From: Rhodanobacter sp. L36
GTDB taxonomy: Bacteria > Pseudomonadota > Gammaproteobacteria > Xanthomonadales > Rhodanobacteraceae
Direction of reading: 5' to 3'
Assembly: GCF_009765755.1 (NCBI RefSeq)
Contig: NZ_LMUV01000011.1
Span: 391,964 to 455,963 of the forward strand
Length of the DNA stretch: 64,000 nucleotides
Positions 7,382 to 16,248 of this stretch are shown piece by piece. Both the position numbers and the translations under genes were made by a program. The stretch's first letter is position 1, and every line of letters begins with the position of its first letter. Under the pieces are notes generated by a model. The model searched no databases and was not told the origin of the DNA. It saw nothing but the letters and a program-made list of their open reading frames with translations.

Positions 7382-9451
7382 TTAGTGCATCGGCGCACCA
7401 TATCTCTGCAGCAATTGCCTGAACGCGGGATCGTTACGGATCGGGTCCCACTCGATTTCGGTGCGCAGCATGGCGGCGGTGAGGGTGTTGCCGTGATCCG
7501 TGCTCAGCAGTTGGTCGAGCAACGGCACGGCCTTGTCCGGCTTGCCGAGCTGGGACCATATGGCCGCCATGCTCAGCTGCACATAACCGCCGTCGTTCCA
7601 CGACGTGGCGATCGGTTTCAGATCAACGGCGTGCAACCCTTCGCGCTCGGCGTCTGCGGCGCGCCCGAGGCGGGCGTAGAACCAGCCCAAATGCAGGCTT
7701 TGCCATGGATCGTTGGCATGCCCCGCATCGGCGAGGATCAGGTCGACACATCGAAGGTAATCGGTTTTCGCAAGGTCGCGATCGTGCGCGGCCCACTCGA
7801 TGTCGGCCTGCATGCCGCATAGCCAATCGGGCGGGTGCACCGAGCCATGACTCGTCTTGATCAGCTTCAGCGCCTGTACGTAGTCGTGCATGCGATAGCG
7901 CGACACGGCACGATCGACCAGATGGGTAGGGTTGGCCTGCACGGTCACAGGCGCTGAAAGAACCATGGCATACATCGTGGCGCCGTCGCCGCTGACCATG
8001 TATGCGAGACGCGAGCGCAGGCCCCACGTGAGGCCTGCCTCGGGATTGATCTGCACCGCTTTCAGCAAGCTCTGGTCCGCCTGGGCGTACTGGCGCTTTT
8101 CCTGCTGGAGCTCGGCCAGCGCCTGCCACGAGAGCACGTTACGGGGATCGAGTTCGATTGCACGCTGGAGTGCGATGTTGCTGTCGTCAAGGTGACCGAG
8201 GTCGTGCTGGATTTTGCCCAGGGCGAGTTGCGCTTCGGCATTCTGCGGATTGAGCGCAAGCGCTTCCTTGAACTGTTCGGCGGCAGCCGCGTCGTCTTCT
8301 TCGGCCCAGAAGTGGTAGAAACCCGCGGCCACGTGCGCTTCAGTGGAATCCGGATCGAGCGCGAGAGCCCGACTGAAAGCCTGCCGGCTGTGTTCCAGCA
8401 GCGATGGCATGTCCACGTCAGCGAGGAACTCGACGGTCCACACGTAGGCATATCCGAGCCGCGCATAGGCGAGGGCAAACTGCGGATCGTCGGTGGTCGC
8501 CTGCTGGAAGGCGGCGATGGCCGCATCGATGTCGGCTTTCTGCCAGCTCACTTCGGCGCGCTGCTGCGCGGCCTCGCCTTTCAGCAGTGCATCGTAGGCA
8601 TGCGGGTTGTGTGTGGGTGCGACATCCAGGTGCTGCTGTTCCTTCGGCAGCAGGCGCACCTGCAATGCGCCTGCCACTTGGGCTGCTACTTCGCTTTCGA
8701 CAGTGAAGATGTGGCTGAGGTTGCGGTCGTAGGTTTCGGCCCATAGCGTCGCGTTCGTGTTCACGTCGATCAGCTGCAGGCTGATGCGCGCTTCGTCACC
8801 GCTTTTCTGCACGCTGCCTTCAAGCACGATATTGACGTTGAGTTCGCGGGCAATCGCGGACAGGCCATCCGGATGGCTCTGGTACTTCTGCGTGGAGTCG
8901 CCTGAAATAATCCGCAGTCCACTGAGCCGCGTCAGTTGCGCGCGAATCTGCTCCTGCATGCCTATCGCGAAATAGGCATTGGCGTGTTCGTCGGAGAGGT
9001 TTTCAAAAGGCAGCACGGCGATCGACTTCGCATTGGTTTCGATCGGTGGCGCTGTCGCCGGCGCTGGTGTTGCTGCGACGGCATGCGTTGCAGACGCGCG
9101 ATGCGATGACCACATGGCGACACCCACGCCGAGCGTGGCGAGCACCAGAATGCCAATGGCGACATCGACGCGGTGGCCGCGCTTGCGGCCCGATTCGTGC
9201 ACCGCGGAGTCATCATCGCGATGCACGCCATCCGGGCGCATTTCGTAAGCCCACGCGAGAATCAGTGCAATGGGAAATCCACCCAGCAGTGCCAGCACGG
9301 CGAACTGCTCGGTCCAGGCGGGAAACGAGAACACCGGAAATACCTGAGTGACAATCTGCACCAGCAACCAGCCGATGGCAGCGTAGACCACAGCCACGCG
9401 ATATACGTGGCGACGCCGAAGCTCGACGAGCAGGGAATTGAATGCGCCCAT
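7382..9451 (-). CDS. TolB-like/TPR protein with N-terminal membrane segments
   Basis: A 689-residue protein. Residues ~1-70 begin with LRRRHVYRVAVVYAAIGWLL and hold two membrane helices. A third helix lies near residue 95-115 (VDVAIGILVLATLGVGVAMW). A FlgO/TolB-like domain (SIAVLPFENLSDEHANAYFA through IVLEGSVQKSGDEARISLQL) follows at ~145-270, then about ten TPR-type helix pairs to the C-terminus. This architecture is common in Xanthomonadales, where such proteins are often annotated as adenylate-cyclase-associated or as winged-helix CadC-like relatives; here no DNA-binding or cyclase domain is present. It is probably a cytoplasmic membrane-bound scaffold. Confidence 0.8.
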   Translation of the reverse strand: MGAFNSLLVELRRRHVYRVAVVYAAIGWLLVQIVTQVFPVFSFPAWTEQFAVLALLGGFPIALILAWAYEMRPDGVHRDDDSAVHESGRKRGHRVDVAIGILVLATLGVGVAMWSSHRASATHAVAATPAPATAPPIETNAKSIAVLPFENLSDEHANAYFAIGMQEQIRAQLTRLSGLRIISGDSTQKYQSHPDGLSAIARELNVNIVLEGSVQKSGDEARISLQLIDVNTNATLWAETYDRNLSHIFTVESEVAAQVAGALQVRLLPKEQQHLDVAPTHNPHAYDALLKGEAAQQRAEVSWQKADIDAAIAAFQQATTDDPQFALAYARLGYAYVWTVEFLADVDMPSLLEHSRQAFSRALALDPDSTEAHVAAGFYHFWAEEDDAAAAEQFKEALALNPQNAEAQLALGKIQHDLGHLDDSNIALQRAIELDPRNVLSWQALAELQQEKRQYAQADQSLLKAVQINPEAGLTWGLRSRLAYMVSGDGATMYAMVLSAPVTVQANPTHLVDRAVSRYRMHDYVQALKLIKTSHGSVHPPDWLCGMQADIEWAAHDRDLAKTDYLRCVDLILADAGHANDPWQSLHLGWFYARLGRAADAEREGLHAVDLKPIATSWNDGGYVQLSMAAIWSQLGKPDKAVPLLDQLLSTDHGNTLTAAMLRTEIEWDPIRNDPAFRQLLQRYGAPMH

Positions 9452-9654
9452 GAATGAAGCTTTCCGAAACCGGAATCCATCGATACGTTCACCGGCGGCC
9501 AGTCCCCGTGCCGACGCGCGATCGCCCCCTTTGCCCGGCCGACTCTATCGCTGACCAGCAGCGTGAAGGAAGTGCGCGTCGTTCGCGGCTGGCGAATCGC
9601 GGCGATCAAGGGCATGGCTCATGCTCGCCTGATCGGCACCGATGCATACAGGCC

Positions 9655-10047
9655 TCAACAGCGCGCCCCACGAAACGCCGGCTCGACACCGCGCTCGCCC
9701 CCTTCCAGCCAGGCGACTTTGGCGCGCAGGTATTTGCGCATGGCGCGCATGCGTTCGGCCTGGATATCGAACGCTTCGAGCTGGCTGCGCATGATGGCGA
9801 GTTTGCGCTTGCGATCCATCGCGCCGGATTCGTATTCCTTGTTGAACGTGACGATCTGCCTGAGGGTGAAGCCGAGTTGCTGCGCGGTGCGGATGACCGC
9901 GGTGGTATTCAGGTCTTTATCGGTGAATTGCTGATAGCGGTTGCTGGCATTGACGCCGACGTTCGGCGTCAACAGGCCGAGCTTCACATACAGGCGCACG
10001 GCATCCCGGGTGAGGTCGGCGCGGCGGCAGAAGTCGGCGATCAGCAT
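9655..10047 (-). CDS. MerR family transcriptional regulator
   Basis: A 130-residue one-component regulator. The N-terminal winged helix (ADLTRDAVRLYVKLGLLTPN, then NRYQQFTDKDL) is the MerR signature and is followed by a long coiled-coil dimerisation helix (~residues 70-110). There is no extended ligand domain and no conserved metal-binding cysteine pair near the C-terminus (only a final Cys), so the inducer is probably not a classic heavy metal. It is divergent from the SDR gene at 10121. The region between them holds a promoter with the long spacer that MerR proteins act on. Confidence 0.88.
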   Translation of the reverse strand: MLIADFCRRADLTRDAVRLYVKLGLLTPNVGVNASNRYQQFTDKDLNTTAVIRTAQQLGFTLRQIVTFNKEYESGAMDRKRKLAIMRSQLEAFDIQAERMRAMRKYLRAKVAWLEGGERGVEPAFRGARC

Positions 10048-10057
10048 GAGGAACCTC

Positions 10058-10089
10058 TTGACTTGGGTGTATAGACCCTAGTTTAGACT
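10058..10089 (+). promoter_or_regulatory. MerR-type promoter for the SDR gene (long -35/-10 spacer with dyad)
   Basis: TTGACT (10058-10063) and TAGACT (10084-10089) are separated by 20 bases. The spacer region contains a dyad, CTTGGGT-N6-ACCCTAG, with one mismatch between the arms. A 19-20 base spacer overlapping an inverted repeat is the hallmark of promoters remodelled by MerR-family activators. It reads toward the SDR at 10121. Confidence 0.7.
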
Positions 10090-10120
10090 GCCATTCACTG
10101 ATTCCCCAAGGACAAGCGTC

Positions 10121-11008
10121 ATGACCACAAACATCCCCACCGGAACGACGAAAAAGGTGGCGCTGATTACCGGCGCGTCGTCGGGTATCGGCGAGGCGAC
10201 GGCACGACGACTGCTCGCCGATGGCTACGTGGTTTACGCCGCTGCGCGAAGACTCGAACGCATGCAGGCCTTGAAAACGGCCGGTGCGCGATTGCTCTCG
10301 CTGGATCTCACGGACGATGCATCCATCGTCGCTGCGGTGGACGCCATCCGACAGGCGGAAGGACGCCTGGACGTGCTGGTCAACAACGCCGGCTATGGTT
10401 CCTACGGCGCGCTGGAAGATGTGCCGCTGGATGAAGGGCGTCGGCAATTCGAGGTCAACCTGTTCGGGCTGGCGCGACTGATTCAGTTGAGCACGCCGAT
10501 GATGCGCGCACAGCGCGGCGGCCACATCGTCAACATCACGTCGATCGGCGGCAAGATGCACGAGCCGTTGGGCAGTTGGTACCACGCCACCAAATTCGCC
10601 GTCGAAGGCCTGAGCGATTGCCTGCGCATGGAACTGGCGCCATTCGGCATCGAGGTCGTGATCGTGGAGCCCGGCGCGATCCGTACCGAATGGGGCGGCA
10701 TCGCCCGTGACAGCCTCCTGCAGCATTCCGGCCACACCGCCTATGCGGAACAGGCCGACGCGCACGCGCGCCTGCTCGGGTCCGGCGAAGATTCCAGCAT
10801 GGTTTCGGAGCCGGACGTGGTCGCCAGCACGATTGCCCGCGCATTGCACGCGCGCCGACCGCGAACGCGCTACGCGACCGGTGGAGGCGCGCGCACGATC
10901 CTGTTCTTTCGCCGGATCCTCAGCGATCGCGCGTTCGATGGCTTCATGCGGATGGTGGAAAAAGCCGCGGGTAAAGCTGCAAAGGCGTCGTCGAGTCGAA
11001 TGCGGTGA
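10121..11008 (+). CDS. Short-chain dehydrogenase/reductase
   Basis: A 295-residue classical SDR: TGASSGIG cofactor loop (~residues 18-25), NNAG at ~91-94, catalytic Ser in ITSIGG and YHATK (YxxxK) near residue 156. The basic and small residues after the second strand (AAARRLERM) suggest NADP(H) preference. The length includes a C-terminal extension (to ~residue 290), as in the DltE/retinol-dehydrogenase-like group. It is driven by the MerR-type promoter and has an AAGGACA ribosome binding site. Substrate unknown. Confidence 0.88.
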   Translation: MTTNIPTGTTKKVALITGASSGIGEATARRLLADGYVVYAAARRLERMQALKTAGARLLSLDLTDDASIVAAVDAIRQAEGRLDVLVNNAGYGSYGALEDVPLDEGRRQFEVNLFGLARLIQLSTPMMRAQRGGHIVNITSIGGKMHEPLGSWYHATKFAVEGLSDCLRMELAPFGIEVVIVEPGAIRTEWGGIARDSLLQHSGHTAYAEQADAHARLLGSGEDSSMVSEPDVVASTIARALHARRPRTRYATGGGARTILFFRRILSDRAFDGFMRMVEKAAGKAAKASSSRMR

Positions 11009-11167
11009 ATGCGCGTGCCATTCAGCGCGCGCCACCGTATGCATGGCGAGTACGCGGGTTGCCGATGACGTGGAGGGCGATGCCGACGCAAGGCGTGCGA
11101 CACGTGATGGCGAGAATCGGGATTCTTCACGCCAATTCCCGCGGTATCGAACCATCATGTTCGCCTC

Positions 11168-12400
11168 ATGAAACTCTCGGACAAGCTGGCGATTCTCGCC
11201 GATGCCGCCAAGTACGACGCGTCGTGCTCGTCCAGTGGCGGGCAGAAACGTGACTCGCTGAAAACCGGCGGCATCGGCTCGAACGAAGGCATGGGCATCT
11301 GCCACGCATATGCGCCGGATGGTCGATGCATTTCGCTGTTGAAGATCCTGCTGACCAATTTCTGCATCTACGACTGCGCGTACTGCATCAACCGTCGCAC
11401 CAGCAATGTGCAGCGTGCGCGCTTCACCGTCGCCGAAGTCGTGCAACTGACGATGGATTTCTATCGGCGCAATTACATCGAAGGGTTATTTCTGTCCTCG
11501 GGGATCATCCAGTCGTCCGACTACACCATGGAAATGCTGGTGCAGGTGGCTCGCAGCCTGCGCGTGGAGCATCGATTCGGCGGCTACATCCATCTCAAGA
11601 CGATCCCCGATGCCTCGCCGGAATTGCTCGCTGAGGCAGGCCGCTGGGCGGATCGCCTCAGCATCAACGTCGAGATGCCGACCGAAGGCGGCCTGAAGGC
11701 GCTGGCGCCGGAAAAGGATTTGCGTGACATCCGCCGCGCCATGGGCCGTTTGCGACTCGGCATCGAAGAAGCGAAGTCGGACAAGAAGGCACCACGTTTT
11801 GCACCGGCCGGACAGAGCACGCAAATGATCGTGGGGGCGGATGCATCGAGCGATCGCGATGTGCTTTCCAGCAGCACCAATCTCTACGCCAACTACAACC
11901 TCAAGCGCGTCTACTACTCCGCCTTCAGTCCGATTCCCGATGCATCGAAAGCGCTGCCGCTGCGGCCGCCGCCGCTGGTGCGCGAGCATCGGCTGTATCA
12001 GGCGGACTGGTTGATGCGCTTCTACGGTTTCAACGTGGAGGAGATCGCGCCGGCCAACGACAGCGGCATGCTCGATCTGGACGTGGATCCCAAGATGGCC
12101 TGGGCGCTGCGTCATCGTGGACAGTTTCCGGTCGACCTCAATCACGCGCCGAAAGAAATGTTGCTGCGTGTGCCGGGCCTCGGCGTGCGCACCGTGCAAC
12201 GACTGATCGGCATGCGCGCGCATCGCAAGCTGCGCTACACCGATCTGGTCAAATTGCGCGTGCCGATGCGCAAGGTGGCGCCGTTCGTGGCGACCATCGA
12301 CCATCGGCCGCGCGGCGACAGCGAGAGCAGTGCGCTGCGCCATCTCGATGCATCGCTGCACGACCCCGTGCCGCGCCAGGCGGATCTGTTCGGCCACTGA
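11168..12400 (+). CDS. Putative DNA modification/repair radical SAM protein (TIGR03916-type)
   Basis: A 410-residue radical SAM enzyme. The cluster-binding motif is CIYDCAYC (Cys66, Cys70, Cys73), followed by INRRTSN, which marks the spore-photoproduct-lyase-related family typically linked to UdgX. The C-terminal part carries a helix-hairpin-helix (LLRVPGLGVRTVQRLIGMR, ~residues 340-360) for DNA binding. In known genomes this protein pairs with a DUF4130 protein and a UdgX-type uracil-DNA glycosylase; here both are fused in the next gene. The stop overlaps that gene's start (TGATG at 12398-12402), so translation is probably coupled. The lesion or modification acted on is not established. Confidence 0.88.
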   Translation: MKLSDKLAILADAAKYDASCSSSGGQKRDSLKTGGIGSNEGMGICHAYAPDGRCISLLKILLTNFCIYDCAYCINRRTSNVQRARFTVAEVVQLTMDFYRRNYIEGLFLSSGIIQSSDYTMEMLVQVARSLRVEHRFGGYIHLKTIPDASPELLAEAGRWADRLSINVEMPTEGGLKALAPEKDLRDIRRAMGRLRLGIEEAKSDKKAPRFAPAGQSTQMIVGADASSDRDVLSSSTNLYANYNLKRVYYSAFSPIPDASKALPLRPPPLVREHRLYQADWLMRFYGFNVEEIAPANDSGMLDLDVDPKMAWALRHRGQFPVDLNHAPKEMLLRVPGLGVRTVQRLIGMRAHRKLRYTDLVKLRVPMRKVAPFVATIDHRPRGDSESSALRHLDASLHDPVPRQADLFGH

Positions 12401-13824
12401 TGCGCGTCGTCGTTCTTCACGATGGCAACGACCTCGCAGAATGGCGCACGCACGCGCGCGCATTGCTCGCCGATGGTTTGTTGCCCTCCGACGTGCAATG
12501 GCAGGTTGGCGAGATCGCAGGATTGCTTCCCGCGGATGCGTCGCCGGCCGACGACAAGCCTGCAGTTAAAACCGGCACCGTGCCGCGCGAATTTCTGAGC
12601 CTGGCCGACACCGTGCTCGCGCACGCCGACGCGCGTCGCCACGCCGTGCTGTATCGGTTGCTCTGGCGAATGACTCACGGCGAACGCCATGTGTTGGGCA
12701 TCGCATCCGATGACGATGTGGCCTGGTGCGAGCAGGCGGCCAAGGCAGTGCGACGCGACATGCACAAGATGAAAGCGTTCGTGCGCTTTCGCGAAGTGAA
12801 GCAGCTGGAAGGCTCGGTGTTCATCGCGTGGTTCGAGCCATCGCACGCGATTCTTTCGCGCGTCGCGCCGTTTTTCGTGCGTCGCTTCGCCGGCATGCAC
12901 TGGTCCATTCTTACGCCTGCACGCAGCGTGCATTGGGACGGCCAGACGCTCACCTTTGGCGCGGGCGCACAGAAAGGCGATGCCCCGAACGAGGACGCAC
13001 TGGAGGCGTTGTGGCTCACGTATTTCGCCAACGTGTTCAATCCGGCGCGTCTGAAAGTGCAGGCAATGAAGAACGAGATGCCGGTGCGCTACTGGAAGAA
13101 CCTGCCCGAAGCCGTGCTGATTCCCGGCCTGATCCGCGATGCCACCGCGCGGATGGATGCGATGGTGCAAAGCGCGCCCACCACGCCGAAAAAACATATT
13201 CCCGCGCCCGTCGAGCGCATTGCAATGTCACTGCCCGATGGCAGCATCGACGCATTGCGCAGGCAGGCGCAGCAGTGCCGCGCGTGTCCGTTGTGGGAGC
13301 CGGCGACACAGACGGTGTTTGGCGAAGGCCGCGACGATGCACGCGTCATGGTGATCGGCGAACAGCCGGGCGATCAGGAAGATCTGGCCGGACGTCCGTT
13401 CGTGGGCCCGGCCGGACAGCTGTTCGATCGCGCGCTGGCGCAGGCCGGCATCGCGCGCGACGCGCTTTACATCACCAATACCGTCAAGCATTTCAAGTTC
13501 GAGCCGCGCGGCAAACGCCGCCTGCATGCGCGCGCCAACGCGCAGGAACAGGCGGCGTGTCGACCGTGGTTGCTTGCCGAAATCGAGCGCGTCGCACCGA
13601 AGGCCATCGTCTGCCTCGGTGCCATGGCGGCGCAGGCCATCTTCGGCAGAAGTTTCCGGCTGCTCGAACAGCGCGGGCAATGGATCGACCTCGATGACGG
13701 CACGCGTGCGTTCGCCACTGTGCATCCGTCCTATCTGCTGCGTTTGCCTGACGAGCGCGCACGCCACGAAGCCACGGCACACTTCGTGCGCGATCTTTCG
13801 ATGTTGTGCGAGGTGATGACATGA
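12400..13824 (+). CDS. udgX: DUF4130-UdgX fusion, covalent uracil-DNA-binding protein
   Basis: A 474-residue fusion. Residues ~1-255 match the DUF4130/TIGR03915 'probable DNA metabolism protein'. Residues ~280-470 are a UdgX-type uracil-DNA glycosylase with GEQPGDQED (from ~320), GPAGQLF, the diagnostic KRRLH loop (His376), and HPSYLLR near the end. In studied UdgX proteins the KRRIH-loop His forms a covalent bond to the abasic sugar after uracil release, trapping the DNA. All these residues are intact, so suicidal uracil binding is expected. It is translationally coupled to the radical SAM gene upstream. Confidence 0.9.
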   Translation: MRVVVLHDGNDLAEWRTHARALLADGLLPSDVQWQVGEIAGLLPADASPADDKPAVKTGTVPREFLSLADTVLAHADARRHAVLYRLLWRMTHGERHVLGIASDDDVAWCEQAAKAVRRDMHKMKAFVRFREVKQLEGSVFIAWFEPSHAILSRVAPFFVRRFAGMHWSILTPARSVHWDGQTLTFGAGAQKGDAPNEDALEALWLTYFANVFNPARLKVQAMKNEMPVRYWKNLPEAVLIPGLIRDATARMDAMVQSAPTTPKKHIPAPVERIAMSLPDGSIDALRRQAQQCRACPLWEPATQTVFGEGRDDARVMVIGEQPGDQEDLAGRPFVGPAGQLFDRALAQAGIARDALYITNTVKHFKFEPRGKRRLHARANAQEQAACRPWLLAEIERVAPKAIVCLGAMAAQAIFGRSFRLLEQRGQWIDLDDGTRAFATVHPSYLLRLPDERARHEATAHFVRDLSMLCEVMT

Positions 13825-13934
13825 ATCGCGCCAAAGCGGTGCAGCATCAAAATATCGGCTTTTCCGATGTTAGGCTCTCCGGAAGGTTCGCCGCTTTTTA
13901 GAATTCGCGGCGGATCATTGCAACAGGGGGAGAG

Positions 13935-14576
13935 ATGATGTTTCGGAAATCCGTTGCGGCGGTGTGGCTTCTTGCCGCCTTGTTTTCCGCGACTGCCAAC
14001 GCGGCCCTCGATACGACCGACCCTGCCATTATTCACTCCCCCATCGACTACCCATCTTCGGCAGTAGCGGCAAGAGAAGAAGGCGTCGTTTCCGTTGTCG
14101 CAGAAGTGGACGTCGATGGCCGGGCCACTAATGCGAAAGTGTCCAAATCCAGTGGGTATCCCGATCTGGACGCGGCTGCATTGCAGAACATCTCGCGCTG
14201 GTCGTTTCGGCCCGCGACAAAAGACGGCAAGCCGGTGGCGCACTGGGTCGCCGTGCCCATCAATTTTCAACTGAAGTACGACGCAACCGGCAACTTTGCT
14301 TTGCCTGAGCGGGCATTGGTGACGCTGGCGGGCATGCTGTTGAGTGTCCTGGGTGGATGGATCTGGGTGGTCGGCATTGCATGGTCCGTTGTTCTGGCGA
14401 AGCGGCAGTCGATTCTCTGGCTTTCCTTTATGGTCGCGTTGTGGGTCGTCACGTATCCGCTGTTCGTGGCAGCACACTGGTCTTCCACGAAGCGAAACCT
14501 GATGGTCGTCTCGCTCGGCGTCGTTTTGTTTTTTCTCGGGCGCTATCTCGCGCCCTCGACATATCCGTCGATCTGA
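13935..14576 (+). CDS. TonB C-terminal-domain protein with extra C-terminal membrane helices
   Basis: A 213-residue protein. A signal peptide (MMFRKSVAAVWLLAALFSATANA) precedes a TonB C-terminal domain at ~30-115 (YPSSAVAAREEGVVSVVAEV; SGYPDLDAAALQNISRWSF; PINFQL). Three hydrophobic segments follow at ~128-205. Ordinary TonB has its membrane anchor N-terminal and the TonB domain last; here the order is reversed. If the signal peptide is cleaved, the TonB-like domain is periplasmic and anchored from its C-terminal side. There is no Pro-rich spanner, so coupling to outer membrane receptors is doubtful. A GGGGGAGAG ribosome binding site is present. Confidence 0.78.
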   Translation: MMFRKSVAAVWLLAALFSATANAALDTTDPAIIHSPIDYPSSAVAAREEGVVSVVAEVDVDGRATNAKVSKSSGYPDLDAAALQNISRWSFRPATKDGKPVAHWVAVPINFQLKYDATGNFALPERALVTLAGMLLSVLGGWIWVVGIAWSVVLAKRQSILWLSFMVALWVVTYPLFVAAHWSSTKRNLMVVSLGVVLFFLGRYLAPSTYPSI

Positions 14577-14646
14577 TTTTTTCCAAGGCGCGAAGGAACC
14601 CGCGTCCGTTGTGAATCATTGAATCCGGAAAACGAGGCGAACCTTT

Positions 14647-15300
14647 TCAGCCGGCTGGTTGATGGCTGTTGAACACCGCTAGCTGCGCATCAAACGCGCG
14701 CTGAAATGCAGGTCGTGCTTCGCCACGCGCAACGTAAGCGGCGATGTTCGGATAGTCGCCGAGCATGCCCAGCGGCTTCGAGCGGAACAGCACGCCGATC
14801 ATCATGAGGTCGCCCGCGCTGAACGCACCATCGAGCCATTCGGCATCGCCAAGGCGTCGGGAAAGTTCGCCCAGCGTTTTATGCACGCGCGCATCGAGCA
14901 TCGGCAGGCGCTGTTCGAACCACGGCTTGTCGCGTTCCATGATCGCGGCCATGCCGCGTTCGACCAGCGGCGGTTCCACCGTGTTGAGCGCGGCGAACAA
15001 CCAGGTGATCGCGCGTGCACGAGCATTCGCGTCATCCGGCAGCAAGCCCGCACGGGTCTGCGCGAGATGCAACACGATCGACCCCGATTCGAACAGCGCG
15101 AGCCCGCCCTCCTCATAGGTGGGAATCTGCCCGAAGGGGTGCAGCGCCAGATGCGCGGGCTCTTTCATCGCGGCAAAAGAAACCAGTCTGACCTCGTAAG
15201 GCTGTCCGACTTCTTCGAGTGCCCAGCGAACACGCATGTCGCGCGCGAGTCCTCTGCCCCGATCGGGCGAATTTTTAAAAGCGGTGATGGTGGGAGTCAT
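14647..15300 (-). CDS. Glutathione S-transferase family protein
   Basis: A 217-residue cytosolic GST: thioredoxin-fold N-terminal domain with the cis-Pro segment FGQIPTYEEGG and the glutathione-binding LFESGSIVLHLA (~residues 63-75), then an all-helical C-terminal domain with WLDGAFSAGDLMMIGVL (N-capping-box region). It starts ITAFKNSPDRGRGLARDMRVRWALEEVG, typical of the family. ATG 15300 gives a canonical N-terminus, unlike the upstream starts in the same frame. Substrate unknown; a role in electrophile detoxification is the usual inference. Confidence 0.88.
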   Translation of the reverse strand: MTPTITAFKNSPDRGRGLARDMRVRWALEEVGQPYEVRLVSFAAMKEPAHLALHPFGQIPTYEEGGLALFESGSIVLHLAQTRAGLLPDDANARARAITWLFAALNTVEPPLVERGMAAIMERDKPWFEQRLPMLDARVHKTLGELSRRLGDAEWLDGAFSAGDLMMIGVLFRSKPLGMLGDYPNIAAYVARGEARPAFQRAFDAQLAVFNSHQPAG

Positions 15301-15385
15301 TGATGGGTTCCATGGAGCGATGGGCGATGGCAGACACGAATCGATGTTCTTACGGCAGCGGTGCGCAGCAGCGCATGGCTGCTTT

Positions 15386-16105
15386 TCACTGCCGGGGCAC
15401 GAGTTCGCCGATGACCTTGCCGTTGCCATCGAGCATCTGCAGTGACGGTGAGCCATCGCTGGCGACCTTCATCACGATGCGCGGATGGCCCTGCAAATCA
15501 TTCATGGCGAGCTGCACGCTGCCGTCGGTGTTGCGTCCGAGCAGGATGCGTCGGGTCGGGCCGCCGTGTTCCGCAAAAAAGGCCTTGAGCCTGGCGTTCT
15601 GCTGGTCCGCCGGCAGATCCTTGATGGACGCCAGCAACTGGATTTCCTCGAGGATCGAATAATCCGGATAGTCGTTGAACTGCAGCTTGGTGTAACGGCC
15701 GTCCTTTTCCTGGTGGGAATCCAGCGCCATGGTCTGGTCCTGTTCGTAGGCGTCGAAAGACAGGTGGCCGTGTGATTCCCTGGTGCCGTCCTTGTTCTTC
15801 TCGCCACCGAAGATCAAGCCGCCATTCTCGGTGCCTTCGTCGTTATAGAAAATCATGCCTGCGGTCTTTCGGTCGGGGTGCGGATATTCCTTGCCCTTGA
15901 TGAAGATGCCCGGCGCGCTGGCGGCATCGGTGATCACCAGCCGAAGCGTGCCATTCGGCTCGCGCACGTTGATGCGCTGCACGTCCAGTTGATGGACTGA
16001 CAACTTTTCGGGTGTCCGCGCAAAACCGCTGAGCACCGTGACGGCAAACACGGCAGTGAGCACGCCGGCGTAGATCATCAGGAAACGCTGGCCAATGGGC
16101 TTCAT
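15386..16105 (-). CDS. Membrane-anchored periplasmic protein of unknown function
   Basis: A 239-residue protein with one N-terminal membrane helix (FLMIYAGVLTAVFAVTVLSGF, residues ~9-29) and a large soluble domain expected in the periplasm. The sequence has repeated strand motifs of the form R(L/I)(V/L)(I/M)...(D/G)GxPSLQMLD, resembling short beta-helix or propeller-like repeats (NGTLRLVITD; DGSVQLAMND; HPRIVMKVASDGSPSLQML). I recognise it only as a conserved Xanthomonadales-type hypothetical. Upstream sequence contains GAGGCAAAG before ATG 16105. It follows the VOC gene on the same strand. Confidence 0.62.
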   Translation of the reverse strand: MKPIGQRFLMIYAGVLTAVFAVTVLSGFARTPEKLSVHQLDVQRINVREPNGTLRLVITDAASAPGIFIKGKEYPHPDRKTAGMIFYNDEGTENGGLIFGGEKNKDGTRESHGHLSFDAYEQDQTMALDSHQEKDGRYTKLQFNDYPDYSILEEIQLLASIKDLPADQQNARLKAFFAEHGGPTRRILLGRNTDGSVQLAMNDLQGHPRIVMKVASDGSPSLQMLDGNGKVIGELVPRQ

Positions 16106-16248
16106 GGGCTTTGCCTCTTCGCTGGAACAAGGGTGCCGGAATGGTTGCATGAGCCGCGCAAACGACAAACCGAGTCAGCGAGCAAGGCGTCAGGCGCGCT
16201 GTGCGAACACATGACGCCGTCATTCCTTGTTGCGTTGGCCGATGCGTA

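Noticed and set aside
9917..11446. 509-codon minus-strand frame across the SDR and radical SAM genes
   Set aside because: It is the antisense shadow of two well supported genes with clear motifs on the plus strand, and its protein is Arg/His/Ala-rich with no domain pattern.
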